Source: JBDHTS01 sp044220535
GTDB lineage: Bacteria > Pseudomonadota > Alphaproteobacteria > Micavibrionales > Micavibrionaceae
Length of the DNA: 28,723 nucleotides
Direction of reading: 5' to 3'
NCBI GenBank assembly: GCA_044220535.1
Contig: JBGAQU010000027.1
Coordinates: 1 to 28,723 of the forward strand
Of this stretch, positions 14,246 to 22,776 are shown in pieces. The position numbers and the translations under genes are program-made. Position 1 is the first letter of the stretch; each line of letters starts with the position of its first letter. The notes below the pieces were generated by a model, which was not told the origin of the DNA, made no database searches, and worked only from the letters and a program-made list of their open reading frames with translations.

Positions 14246-15396
14246 ATGAAACCGCTCAGCCGTCTTTTTTCCAGCCTGCCCTTGACGATTTTTTCCGAAA
14301 TGTCGGCGCTCGCCCTGGCGCGTTAATCTGGGTGCGCCTTCTCGATGGCGGATGGGCCGCGTGTTGCGGAAATTGCGGCCAAAGTCGATCGACGGGCCGA
14401 ACCAATATGTGCCGACCGCAGGCCTGCTGGATTTAAGGCGGGCGATCGCGGAGGCGAACAAGCGATTCTATAATCTCGACATCGATCCCGATACCGAAAC
14501 GCTGGTGACCTGCGGCGCGGCGGAAGCATTGTCCGCCTGTTTCCGTTCTGCTCAATCCGATGACGAGGTGGTGCTGATGGAACTCAGCTATGACTGCTAT
14601 GCCCCGCAGATCCGCGGCAGGCGGGGTGCCGCGCTTTGTGGTGGCGGAGCCGCCGCATTGGGACCTTGATATCGCAACGTTGCGTTCTGCTTTTTCCTCC
14701 AAAAACCAAGGCGCTGGTGCTGAAACACGCTGAATCCCATTGCCAAGGTGTTCGATAAAAATGAATTGATGCAGATCGCGGCCCTGTTGCAGGAGTTTGA
14801 TACTTATGCGATCTGCGACGGTATATGAGCATATCGTCTATGGCGGCGCGGCGCATATCCCGCTGATGACCCTGCCCGGCATGCGCGAACGCTGCTTAAG
14901 GATCGGGTCGGCGGGCAAGACGTTTTCGATGACGGGGCTGCGCGTCGGCTATGTGTCCGGCCCCGCGGAATTACTGCTGCCCGTCGCCCGCGCCCATCAA
15001 TACACGACCTTCGCCGTGCCGGGCGCGCTGCAGGCGGCGGTGGCGCATGGGCTGCTTCTGGAGGATGAGTATTTCGACAGCCTTGCCAGCGATCTAAAAC
15101 TGCGACGGGATCTGTTGCGCGAAGGGCTGGAAGATATCGGGTTCGACGTTCTGCCCTGCCCCGGCACGTATTTCCTGACCGCTGATTATGCGAGGCTGGG
15201 ATATAAGGATGCGGACACCGCTTTCTGTCGCCGCCTGACGGAAGAAACAAAAGTGGCGGCGATCCCGGTCAGCGCGTTTTATTCAGGGGAAACGGGCGTC
15301 CCGCCCCGCTCCTTGATCCGCTTCTGTTTCGCGAAGCAGCCGGAGGTGCTGGAACGGGCGATCCAGAATATGCAGCATACATTGCCAAGTCTGTAA
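14246..15396 (+). pseudogene. Class I/II aminotransferase, multiply frameshifted
   Basis: This is a PLP-dependent fold-type I aminotransferase broken into pieces. Frame 1 from 14246 reads MKPLSRLFSSLPLTIFSEMS, the usual family N-terminus. The reading then changes frame near 14322, 14342 and 14388 (where GPNQYVPTAGLLDLR appears), near 14622 (GGVPRFVVAEPP), at an extra A near 14703 and another near 14737 (NPIAKVF), and near 14820. From there a single intact frame to 15396 holds the PLP lysine motif SAGKTFSMTGLRVGY. Together the pieces cover a full-length enzyme of about 385 aa, resembling the methionine/kynurenine-type aminotransferases. The neighbours are intact. Either the gene has decayed recently or this stretch is poorly sequenced. 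Confidence 0.85.
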
Positions 15397-15557
15397 TGGT
15401 TTTATTATTATGTCTTTTTATACACAAACATAAAATTCAATATCGTCAGCTTTTTAAGCTAAATAACATGGAATGCCATTTCCCGCGTGACCCGGTTATG
15501 ACAGCATGGTAAAAGCCTTTTATCTGTGTTTAATCCGACAGTAACGAGATTCCATCC

Positions 15558-16973
15558 ATGAACCGCAACCGCCAGACCAAAATCGTCGCCACGCTGGGGC
15601 CTGCTTCCAGCACGCTGGAGGTCATTCGCGATCTGTTCGTGGCAGGGGTCGATGTGTTCCGCCTGAATTTCAGCCATGGCACGCATGAGGATCATAGAGC
15701 GCGCCTCGCTATCATCCGGCAGGTGGAAAAGGAATTCGGCACGCCGATCAGCGTGCTGGCGGATATGCAGGGACCGAAGCTGCGCGTGGGCAGATTCAAG
15801 GACGGGTCGATCACGCTGACCAAAGGCATGAGGATCCGGTTCGACCTGGATAAGGCCGAAGGTGATGAAACCCGCGTCAACCTGCCCCACCCGGAAATCA
15901 TCGGCGCGGTTTCGACCGGCGACATGCTGCTGATGGATGACGGCAAGGTGCGTGTGCGCGTGGTGGAACAGCATGCTGACGCGCTGGTTTGCGAAGTGCT
16001 GGCGGGGACGAAGCTGTCCAACAACAAGGGTGTCAACGTGCCGGGCGTGGTGCTGCCGATCCCGGCCCTGACCGAAAAGGACCGCAAGGACCTGGAAGCC
16101 GCGCTGGAGATGGGCGTGGACTGGATCGCGCAAAGCTTCGTGCAGCGCCCGGAAGACGTGGCGGAGGCGCGCAAATATGTGGGCCGCAAGGCGGGCCTTT
16201 TGATCAAGATCGAAAAGCCGTCGGCGCTGGAGCATATGAAGGAGTTGATCGACCTGGCCGACGCCGTGATGCTCGCGCGCGGCGACCTTGGCGTTGAAAT
16301 TCCAGCCGAACAGGTGCCGAGCGTGCAGAAGCGCATTGTCCGCATGGTGCGCCAGGCGGGCAAGCCGATCATCGTCGCGACGCAAATGCTGGAATCGATG
16401 ATCGATTCCCCTGCCCCGACCCGCGCAGAAGCGTCGGATGTGGCAACCGCCGTTTATGATGGGACGGATGCGGTGATGCTATCCGCTGAAACGGCATCGG
16501 GCAAATACCCGATGGAGGCTGTGTCGATCATGGACCGCATCTGCCAGTTTACCGAACATGACGAAACCTATCGCCATATCATCGACAACGACCCAATGCT
16601 GGCGGAAAATGACGCATCCGACGCCATCACCGTCGCCGCCCATCAGGTGGCGAACAGCACCAAGGCCGCCTGTATTGTGAATTTCACGAGTTCCGGTTCC
16701 ACCACGCTCCGTACGGCGCGGCAGCGGCCATCCATGCCGATTTTATGCCTGTCACATAATATGGAGACGGCGCGGCGACTGGCCTTGTCCTATGGTGTCC
16801 GGCCCATCTATGTCGAAAACATGACGTCCTTCGGCGAAGGTGTTGAAAAAGCTGGCCGCCTGGCGGTCGAGCACAAGCTGGCGGTCAGCGGCCAGCGTCT
16901 CGTGATCACAGCGGGTGTACCTTTTGGGACGCCAGGATCGACCAATTCCCTGCGCATTACCTGGGTCGAATAA
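15558..16973 (+). CDS. pyk: Pyruvate kinase
   Basis: This is the glycolytic enzyme converting phosphoenolpyruvate and ADP to pyruvate and ATP. The N-terminal TKIVATLGPAS and FRLNFSHG (residues 34-41) are the family signature. The B domain spans about 70-170. The active site IKIEKP gives Lys217 and Glu219, with Asp243 in ARGDLGVEIP, and ATQMLESM closes the barrel. The C-terminal regulatory domain (about 340-471) is complete. The length of 471 aa is typical. The leader has only a weak ribosome site (ACGAGA). No terminator is obvious after the stop, so read-through toward 17090 is possible. Confidence 0.97.
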   Translation: MNRNRQTKIVATLGPASSTLEVIRDLFVAGVDVFRLNFSHGTHEDHRARLAIIRQVEKEFGTPISVLADMQGPKLRVGRFKDGSITLTKGMRIRFDLDKAEGDETRVNLPHPEIIGAVSTGDMLLMDDGKVRVRVVEQHADALVCEVLAGTKLSNNKGVNVPGVVLPIPALTEKDRKDLEAALEMGVDWIAQSFVQRPEDVAEARKYVGRKAGLLIKIEKPSALEHMKELIDLADAVMLARGDLGVEIPAEQVPSVQKRIVRMVRQAGKPIIVATQMLESMIDSPAPTRAEASDVATAVYDGTDAVMLSAETASGKYPMEAVSIMDRICQFTEHDETYRHIIDNDPMLAENDASDAITVAAHQVANSTKAACIVNFTSSGSTTLRTARQRPSMPILCLSHNMETARRLALSYGVRPIYVENMTSFGEGVEKAGRLAVEHKLAVSGQRLVITAGVPFGTPGSTNSLRITWVE

Positions 16974-17089
16974 ACAAAAAAATATTTTGGCGGCAACGCT
17001 GTCCCAGTTTTATAATAGAATCATGGGCCTGTGTGGATGCGCGTGTGCCTGACGATTATTAAACCGAAATTGATTTTTGAGGAATCCTG

Positions 17090-18064
17090 ATGGCCCAACC
17101 CCCTTCAGACGGCCCTTCCGGCGAAAAAGGCGGCAAGGACGATCCCAAAAGCAAGCATCATGAGCGCCCTACCGGGAAAAAATCGGATGATGCGAAAGAA
17201 GAGGATCCAAAACAATCCGGCGAAAAAAAGAGTGGTATTGTCGCCCGAGCAGCCAGCTGGCTGGGGGGACAGTCGACCGACCTGAAAGAAACCAACGGCA
17301 TGTTGACCCTTCGCGATCACCGCAAAGAGGTAGAGAAGAAAAAACAGCTGGCGAAAACAGATCAGAAAAAGCGCGACGCAATCAAAAAGCAGCAGGCGCA
17401 ACGCGCAGAGAAGCGCCGCAAGGAGCAGGAAAAAAAGATGGCGACCGTCAAGCGGGACAGGCTGCGCCGCGACCGGGAGATGCTGGAACGGGCGCAACGC
17501 GCGGAAGGAAAGATACGCGGCCAGAAACTGTTCGAACAAATGAAGCGCATGGATAAAAGCCGCCAGGAGGCGCTAGCGCAGCAACAGAAACGGAAAATCG
17601 ATAGTGACAGGCGTGAGCAGCAACGGCTGGACCGCCTGAAAAAAATGGAAGGCGACAAACATTTGCGTGATGTTCTGAACCTTAAAAAATTTCAGGAGGA
17701 TTACCGCAGGCGCGCGGCACAACAGGCGGATGAAGGCAGAAAAAAAGCCAATATCCTTCAGAAAGCGCGCCAGATGCAGGAAGCGCTGCGCCTGAAACAA
17801 AAAAGAGAGCAAGAGCAAAGGGTCGTCAAGCAACGTAAGATCCAGCAGCAACGGCTGATCAAGCAACGCAAACTGAAGCAGCAGCAGGATTTCAAACGCA
17901 GGCAGCAGGACCGCAAAGACGCCGAGCGCAAGCGCCAGGAAGAAATGCAAGAAGAGCGAAAAAAACAAGAGCAAAAGCGTCAGGAAGAAAAACGTCAAGA
18001 AGAAAAACGCAGGCAAGATCAGCTGCAACAGGAAAGGAAACGCCAGGAACAATCCAAAGACTGA
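17090..18064 (+). CDS. Extremely charged Gln/Lys/Arg/Glu-rich helical protein
   Basis: I recognise no family. Residues 1-50 are disordered-looking (Gly, Pro, Lys, Asp, Ser). Residues about 50-75 hold the only hydrophobic patch (GIVARAASWLGG). From about 78 to 324 the sequence is an almost continuous run of Lys, Arg, Glu and Gln with very few hydrophobic residues, ending in repeats of the type QEEKRQ. This favours a long single alpha-helix or weak coiled coil; the patch could be an amphipathic membrane anchor. The start has a good GAGGAATCCTG ribosome site. The codon pattern and long frame support a real protein. TolA-like spacers are similar only in composition. Confidence 0.75.
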   Translation: MAQPPSDGPSGEKGGKDDPKSKHHERPTGKKSDDAKEEDPKQSGEKKSGIVARAASWLGGQSTDLKETNGMLTLRDHRKEVEKKKQLAKTDQKKRDAIKKQQAQRAEKRRKEQEKKMATVKRDRLRRDREMLERAQRAEGKIRGQKLFEQMKRMDKSRQEALAQQQKRKIDSDRREQQRLDRLKKMEGDKHLRDVLNLKKFQEDYRRRAAQQADEGRKKANILQKARQMQEALRLKQKREQEQRVVKQRKIQQQRLIKQRKLKQQQDFKRRQQDRKDAERKRQEEMQEERKKQEQKRQEEKRQEEKRRQDQLQQERKRQEQSKD

Positions 18065-18095
18065 TATTTGGCGCTATATGCTTACTATTAAAGCG

Positions 18096-19037
18096 TTATC
18101 TAGCCGATGCCAGCACCGTGGTTCCCGGCGCGGTGTGCAGCCACCAGGCGAAACGGTTGATTGTGAATATCGGACGGTAATGGCCGATGCTGTCGGCGGA
18201 GCGCACATCCTTGATCTGGTTGTCCAGAACCAGGGGTCCCTGGTCGCTGTAGACGATCAGGATGGCGTGCGGCATGTTCTTGCGTTCGTCATGGACGATG
18301 GCGATGCGCAGGCGTTCTTCGGGCACGCCTAACGCACGCAGCGATACGTATTTGGCAATCGCAAAATCTTCGCAATCGCCGCCGCGGCGGAAAAATTCAA
18401 TCGGGGTTTCCCAATAGTCGCTGACGCGCCAGTTGACATCGTCATTCACGTATTCCTGCTGGTTGATCACGCTGTTGACGCCTTGCGCCATCTGGGTGAT
18501 CGACTGGCCGGCGAAAGGGCGGATCTGGTTGGTCCAGCTGGTCATGATGCGCTGGTTACCCGGCTCATGCATCGCTTTTTCAAAGCGGTTGAACATATTG
18601 CTCCATTTTACAAACGCGCCGAGATTGGTAGAGCGGCGTTCGCCGGAGCCGAATAATGTGGGATAGCTTTGCATCGGGGCAAAGGCGGCATTAGCCGAAT
18701 TGACCAGGCTCATTTCCGCAGGGACGTCGCGGATGGATCCGGCGCGGGCAGTCTTGGCGCCGAAGGCCGAAAAGGCCAGGAAAATGGTCATGGAAGCCGC
18801 GAGGCAGCGCAGAGTCCATTGCTGAGCCAATGCTCTATATAAGGCCTGGCGCGATACCATGCGCTCACGGATCAGCACACGGCCCAGATGGTCGCCGCTG
18901 ACGCGTTGGCGGGCTAAGGCGTATTTCAGTTCGCCGGAGGTCAGGAGGCCCGTCATCACCATCAATTCGCCCAGGCGGTTGCGCTGGAGCATGCTTTTCA
19001 GGCGGGTAAAAATGCCTTTCTGGTGATTTTTTGTCAT
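18096..19037 (-). CDS. MshEN-like domain fused to LapG-type cysteine protease (BTLCP, C93)
   Basis: The C-terminal half is a bacterial transglutaminase-like cysteine proteinase. Asp221-Cys222-Glu223-Asp224 in GGDCEDFAIAKY gives the nucleophile with calcium-site acids next to it, as in LapG; His257 (MPHAIL) and Asp272 (LVLDNQ) complete the triad. Residues about 78-94 form one hydrophobic segment ending with TARAG, either a transmembrane anchor or a signal-peptidase site. Residues 21-44 and 50-73 are two 24-residue units with a 5-residue spacer, the MshEN layout. Unit 1 keeps RLG, Gly30 and the final Gln44; unit 2 has His50 for Arg and Arg59 for Gly. The protease would act in the periplasm. AGGATC lies near the ATG. 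LapG releases surface adhesins. Confidence 0.85.
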   Translation of the reverse strand: MTKNHQKGIFTRLKSMLQRNRLGELMVMTGLLTSGELKYALARQRVSGDHLGRVLIRERMVSRQALYRALAQQWTLRCLAASMTIFLAFSAFGAKTARAGSIRDVPAEMSLVNSANAAFAPMQSYPTLFGSGERRSTNLGAFVKWSNMFNRFEKAMHEPGNQRIMTSWTNQIRPFAGQSITQMAQGVNSVINQQEYVNDDVNWRVSDYWETPIEFFRRGGDCEDFAIAKYVSLRALGVPEERLRIAIVHDERKNMPHAILIVYSDQGPLVLDNQIKDVRSADSIGHYRPIFTINRFAWWLHTAPGTTVLASAR

Positions 19038-19193
19038 GGCCGATCCTGCATTTTGTCTGCCTTTACTCCTGTCCTATAAAAGACGGGGTCTGGCACTCTT
19101 CACCTCTATTAAAGCCGAGAAACGTTGACGAAACCCTAACAAGGGCGCAAAAAAGCAGAGGATTGTTAAAAAGCCCTTTCAAGGCGCGGGATC

Positions 19194-20654
19194 ATGGATC
19201 AAAAAATACTAGATATTACTAAAAGTTTCAAAGACTTAAATGTTGTCGTGGCGGGGGATGCCATGCTGGACCGGTTTGTCTATGGCCGGGCTGGCCGGCT
19301 TTCGCCCGAAGCTCCGGTTCCTGTCCTGAATATAGACAGGCAGGCGGATATGCCGGGGGGTGCGGGCAATGCCGTGACCACGTTGCAGGGGTTGGGCGCT
19401 GAAACTGTACTCCTTTCCGTGATCGGGGAGGATAGTGAGGGAAAAGCATTCAAAATTCTGCTGGGCGATGCTGCCTCCGGGCTGGTCGAGGCTGCGGATC
19501 GTCCAACCACGGTCAAAACCCGGTTCGTTGCCAGCGGGCAGCATATGCTGCGCGTCGACCATGAGGATGTAAGCGCGATTGCGGCATCACTGGAAGACGC
19601 CTTGCTGAAGCAGGCGCAAGGAATGATCGCAAAGGCGGATGTTCTGATCCTGTCTGATTACCGTAAAGGTGTGCTGACCCCACGCGTGGCGAAAGAACTG
19701 ATCACACTCGCGAAGAAAAAAAACATTCCGGTTCTGGCCGATCCCAAGGGGGAAGATTATTCGCTGTATCGCGGCGCCGATGTTGTGACACCGAATTTAA
19801 AAGAACTGCAGGAAGCAACGGACATGGAAGTATGTTCGGAGGACAACCTGGTCCGCGCAGCGCGCAGTCTGATCGATATGTATGGATTCGGCGCGGTGAT
19901 CGTAACGCGGTCGGAAAACGGCGTGACGGTTGTCCATGGCAAGAATGCGCCGGTGCATATGAAAGCCGAAGCGCGGTTCGTCAGTGATGTGTCCGGCGTG
20001 GGCGATACGCTGATTGCAACCGCCGCCCTGTCTCTGGCTGCGGGTGCAACCCCGGTCCAGGCCGCCGCCATCGGCAATACCGCCGCCGCGATTGCCGTGG
20101 AAAAACAGGGGACCGCGCGCATCTCTCTGCAGGAATTGCAGGCACGCATGACGAATGGCGCGGGCGGCACGGTGCCGGATAAAAATACGGCGCTCGATAT
20201 CGTGCGCGGATGGCAGGCATCTGGACTGAAAGTGGGCTTCACCAATGGATGTTTCGATATCTTGCATCCGGGCCATGTCGGATATCTGGCAGCGGCGAAA
20301 GCGAAATGCGACCGGCTGATTATAGGTTTGAACGCGGATGAGTCCGTGCGTCGTTTAAAAGGTTCGGCGCGACCCGTTAATGACGAACAGGCGCGGGCGG
20401 CGGTTTTATCCGCGTTGCGGTCGGTCGATCTGGTTGTTTTATTTGGGCAGGACAAGGCGGAGGAGGACAAGCCGGTGCGGCTGGTGGAAACATTAAAACC
20501 GGATATCCTGTTCAAGGGCGGCGATTATACAGAAGACCAGATGCCGGAAGCCAAAGCCGCGCGCGCCTATGGCGGCGATGTCGCGATCATGCCACTGCAT
20601 GAAGGGCACAGCACCACCGCAACGATCGGGCGGATGGCGGGCGGGAAATCCTAA
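19194..20654 (+). CDS. hldE: Bifunctional heptose 7-phosphate kinase / heptose 1-phosphate adenylyltransferase
   Basis: This cytosolic enzyme makes ADP-D-glycero-D-manno-heptose, precursor of the LPS inner core. Residues 1-318 form the PfkB/ribokinase-type kinase: MPGGAGNA (53-60), DPKGEDY (183-189), and the catalytic GVGDT with Asp271. Residues about 345-486 form the nucleotidyltransferase: TNGCFDILHPGH (350-361) with the HxGH motif, FKGGDY, and the closing EGHSTTATIGR. The fused length of 486 aa is typical of HldE (RfaE). Its presence shows a heptose-containing outer membrane. It ends with a 4-bp overlap with the convergent thioesterase gene and is divergent from the protease gene, with 156 bp for both promoters. 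Confidence 0.96.
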   Translation: MDQKILDITKSFKDLNVVVAGDAMLDRFVYGRAGRLSPEAPVPVLNIDRQADMPGGAGNAVTTLQGLGAETVLLSVIGEDSEGKAFKILLGDAASGLVEAADRPTTVKTRFVASGQHMLRVDHEDVSAIAASLEDALLKQAQGMIAKADVLILSDYRKGVLTPRVAKELITLAKKKNIPVLADPKGEDYSLYRGADVVTPNLKELQEATDMEVCSEDNLVRAARSLIDMYGFGAVIVTRSENGVTVVHGKNAPVHMKAEARFVSDVSGVGDTLIATAALSLAAGATPVQAAAIGNTAAAIAVEKQGTARISLQELQARMTNGAGGTVPDKNTALDIVRGWQASGLKVGFTNGCFDILHPGHVGYLAAAKAKCDRLIIGLNADESVRRLKGSARPVNDEQARAAVLSALRSVDLVVLFGQDKAEEDKPVRLVETLKPDILFKGGDYTEDQMPEAKAARAYGGDVAIMPLHEGHSTTATIGRMAGGKS

Positions 20655-21205
20655 ACCGCCGTGACGGATTTCAAGGAGTCTTCGGCCTTTTGCCATTGCG
20701 CGACATGATCGGGCATGGACGGGCTGGGCCGGTCGGTGCCAAGAATTTTTAGGAGTTCGGGGGTCGGCACAGTCACCCTGCTCCGCCTGTCCCAGAAGCT
20801 GCCTTTTAAAACGGCAATCGCCGCTACTGCGCCTGCCTTAGGACCTGAGCACAGGATAAAACGCTGTTCCAGGTAAACCCATTTATCGTCCCAGCAGATC
20901 ACCTGCGTTTCGAGGTGATAAGGCTGGAATGGCGCCAGCGGCTGGCGGTAACGGATGCTGGCGGCGGATAGTACGGGCAGGCAGCCGCGCCGCATCATGA
21001 CTTTCAAAAGCCCTGTCCGCATCACAAGATCAAGACGCCCCAGATCCATGATCGTCAGGTATCGTCCGTTATTCATATGGGCATTGAGATCAAGGTCGTT
21101 TGGCCAAACCCTTAATCGCAACACAGATGTGGTGAGGATATCGGCGATCTTAGGTTTGAAAAAAGATGTGAGAAATATAATGAGCAGGCGCAGATATAAA
21201 TTCAT
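20651..21205 (-). CDS. Hot-dog fold acyl-CoA thioesterase (4HBT/THEM6-like)
   Basis: This thioesterase has a short hydrophobic N-terminus (residues 3-15, membrane association or a hydrophobic helix) followed by a single hot-dog domain. The segment RVWPNDLDLNAHMNNGRYL (about 32-50) is typical of 4-hydroxybenzoyl-CoA-thioesterase-like proteins: the Asp and the His-Met-Asn-Asn-Gly part form the active site and helix start. The later strands, such as SIRYRQPLAPFQ, fit the fold. The length of 184 aa is normal. It follows panC with no gap (the panC stop is adjacent to this start), suggesting co-transcription in the order oxygenase, panC, thioesterase. The acyl substrate is unknown. Confidence 0.85.
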   Translation of the reverse strand: MNLYLRLLIIFLTSFFKPKIADILTTSVLRLRVWPNDLDLNAHMNNGRYLTIMDLGRLDLVMRTGLLKVMMRRGCLPVLSAASIRYRQPLAPFQPYHLETQVICWDDKWVYLEQRFILCSGPKAGAVAAIAVLKGSFWDRRSRVTVPTPELLKILGTDRPSPSMPDHVAQWQKAEDSLKSVTAV

Positions 21206-22054
21206 TTAGATCCCCACGTTGTCAATCAGCCGTGCCTTACCCAAGCGCACGGCAGTGATAATGCGCAAACTGTCCGACTGACCTTTACGCGGTATGGCCA
21301 GCGAATCCGCGTCGCGCACTTCAAGATAATCGATGGAATCGAAGCCGGCTTGCTGAAGTTTCGTATACCCCTCTTCCAAAGCTTTTTTCCATGGCGTTCC
21401 TGCGGTTATAGAGTCCGCCACCGCGAACAGGATTTTGTTAAGGCCGGCGGCAATACGCAGTTCATCCGCGCTCAGATATGCGTTGCGGGAAGATAAGGCG
21501 AGGCCGTTTTCATCGCGCACGGTCGGCACGCCGATGATTTGCACAGGAATGTCCAAGTCCTTCGCCATACGTTTGATCACCTGCAATTGCTGGTAATCCT
21601 TTTCCCCGAACAATGCGATATCGGGAAGACATTGCAGCAACAACTTGCTGACAATGGTTGCAACGCCGTCGAAATGACCGGGCCGCACATCGCCGCACAG
21701 GCCTTCGGACACGCCCGCCACATGCACGATGGTCGATGCGCCTTGTGGATACATTTCGGCGACGGATGGATGATAGACGGCATGTGCGCCCGCATCGGTG
21801 AGGCGTTTCAGGTCGGCATCCCAGGTGCGCGGGTAAGCAGAAAAATCTTCATTGGGGCCAAACTGGGTCGGGTTGACGAAGATGCTGACGATGACATGCG
21901 CGTTTCTGATGAGCGCCTGCCGCACCAGTTCGATATGCCCGTCATGCAGCGCGCCCATAGTGGGGACGAGCGCGATCAGTGTGCCTTTGTCACGTTCGGC
22001 TTTGACATGGGCACGCAGAGCGGCAACGGTTTCCAATATAACTGGTTTCATCAT
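21206..22054 (-). CDS. panC: Pantothenate synthetase
   Basis: This enzyme condenses pantoate with beta-alanine using ATP, in coenzyme A synthesis. Family motifs are visible: VPTMGALHDGH near residue 30 (the HxGH-type ATP site), FVNPTQFGPNEDF, FGEKDYQQL and SSRNAYLS. I place the start at 22054 (MMKPVILET). It overlaps the oxygenase stop as ATGA and matches the family N-terminus; the longer frame from 22102 adds 16 non-homologous residues. The length of 282 aa is normal. It is translationally coupled to the 2OG oxygenase gene and directly followed by the thioesterase gene. panB and panD are not in the window. Confidence 0.96.
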   Translation of the reverse strand: MMKPVILETVAALRAHVKAERDKGTLIALVPTMGALHDGHIELVRQALIRNAHVIVSIFVNPTQFGPNEDFSAYPRTWDADLKRLTDAGAHAVYHPSVAEMYPQGASTIVHVAGVSEGLCGDVRPGHFDGVATIVSKLLLQCLPDIALFGEKDYQQLQVIKRMAKDLDIPVQIIGVPTVRDENGLALSSRNAYLSADELRIAAGLNKILFAVADSITAGTPWKKALEEGYTKLQQAGFDSIDYLEVRDADSLAIPRKGQSDSLRIITAVRLGKARLIDNVGI

Positions 22055-22689
22055 CTTTGCGGATCGATCCGTCCTTCTGTCGAAGTGTTGCAGCGAAACC
22101 ATCCGGCGATACTGGCGCGGGGACGCTTGGGAGGGCGCACTTCATGCGGGATGTCTTCGCTTAAAAACATGGCGAGCGTGCCACCGGCAGGCAGGATGCG
22201 GGCGATGTCCCTGTCCTGATCGTCCTTATCATACAGGATGAGATGTCCTTCATCGGCATAGGTCCAGTCCTCTGTCAAGTAGGTGACGCAGGAGACGATG
22301 CGGTTGCGGCTGCCACGCAGCGCATCGATATGCTTCTCATAAAACCCGCCTGCTTCATACCGCGCGTAATGGCATTCGTAATCGAACAGGCCGAGGAAGA
22401 GTGTGCGGTTCAGCGTGATGCGCAGATCCTCCATCACTTTCAGATAGGATTTCTGTGCCTCCGTTTCACCCGTCAACCAGTGCGTATGGTCGGTTCGGGC
22501 GGATTTCTGTTTATTCTTGCCTATACCGGCGGGTTCAAGCTGCAAACGATCCATATCGTCCGCCAGGGCGCGGATCAGCGGCGGGCTTAAAAACCCCGGC
22601 GCGACGGCCCAGCCCTGGCTGGCGAGATCGTCGGCAAGGCGGGCCGGATCATGACTGTGGAAATCATCTAATTTCATATTGACTGTCAT
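22051..22689 (-). CDS. 2-oxoglutarate/Fe(II)-dependent oxygenase (prolyl 4-hydroxylase-like)
   Basis: This is a non-haem iron dioxygenase. The double-stranded beta-helix core shows the facial triad His120-x-Asp122 (in FYEKHIDALRG) and distal His182 (IPHEV), and Arg191 nine residues later would bind 2-oxoglutarate. I chose the Met at 22689 (MTVNMKLDDF) because relatives begin close to this point. The frame is open back to an ATG at 22779 that overlaps the previous stop as ATGA, but that extension covers an AT-rich probable promoter zone and a hairpin. None of the candidate starts has a clear ribosome site. The hydroxylated substrate (protein or small molecule) is unknown. The stop overlaps the panC start. 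Confidence 0.82.
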   Translation of the reverse strand: MTVNMKLDDFHSHDPARLADDLASQGWAVAPGFLSPPLIRALADDMDRLQLEPAGIGKNKQKSARTDHTHWLTGETEAQKSYLKVMEDLRITLNRTLFLGLFDYECHYARYEAGGFYEKHIDALRGSRNRIVSCVTYLTEDWTYADEGHLILYDKDDQDRDIARILPAGGTLAMFLSEDIPHEVRPPKRPRASIAGWFRCNTSTEGRIDPQR

Positions 22690-22748
22690 ATTAGCATTAT
22701 TTAATATAAGCATTCTGAGTAAAGAAAAAACTGCGTTTTCCCCTTTGA

Positions 22749-22776
22749 AACGGGCGTCCCCCTCCGGATGCCCGTT
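22749..22776 (+). terminator. Hairpin with T6 tail, terminator-like on the plus strand
   Basis: AACGGGCGTCC and GGATGCCCGTT form an 11-bp stem with one G-T pair around a 6-nt loop, followed by CATTTTTT on the plus strand. It fits an intrinsic terminator, but no plus-strand gene lies upstream. On the minus strand it begins within the stop codon of the small protein gene at 22776 and presents GGAGGG in its loop, without a T-run after it. Confidence 0.5.

Noticed and set aside
15459..16385. 308-codon frame opposite pyruvate kinase
   Set aside because: Antisense shadow; His/Arg-rich composition typical of reverse-complemented coding sequence.
22055..22102. Longer PanC start at 22102
   Set aside because: The extra 16 residues are translated from the end of the oxygenase gene in another frame and do not fit the family N-terminus.
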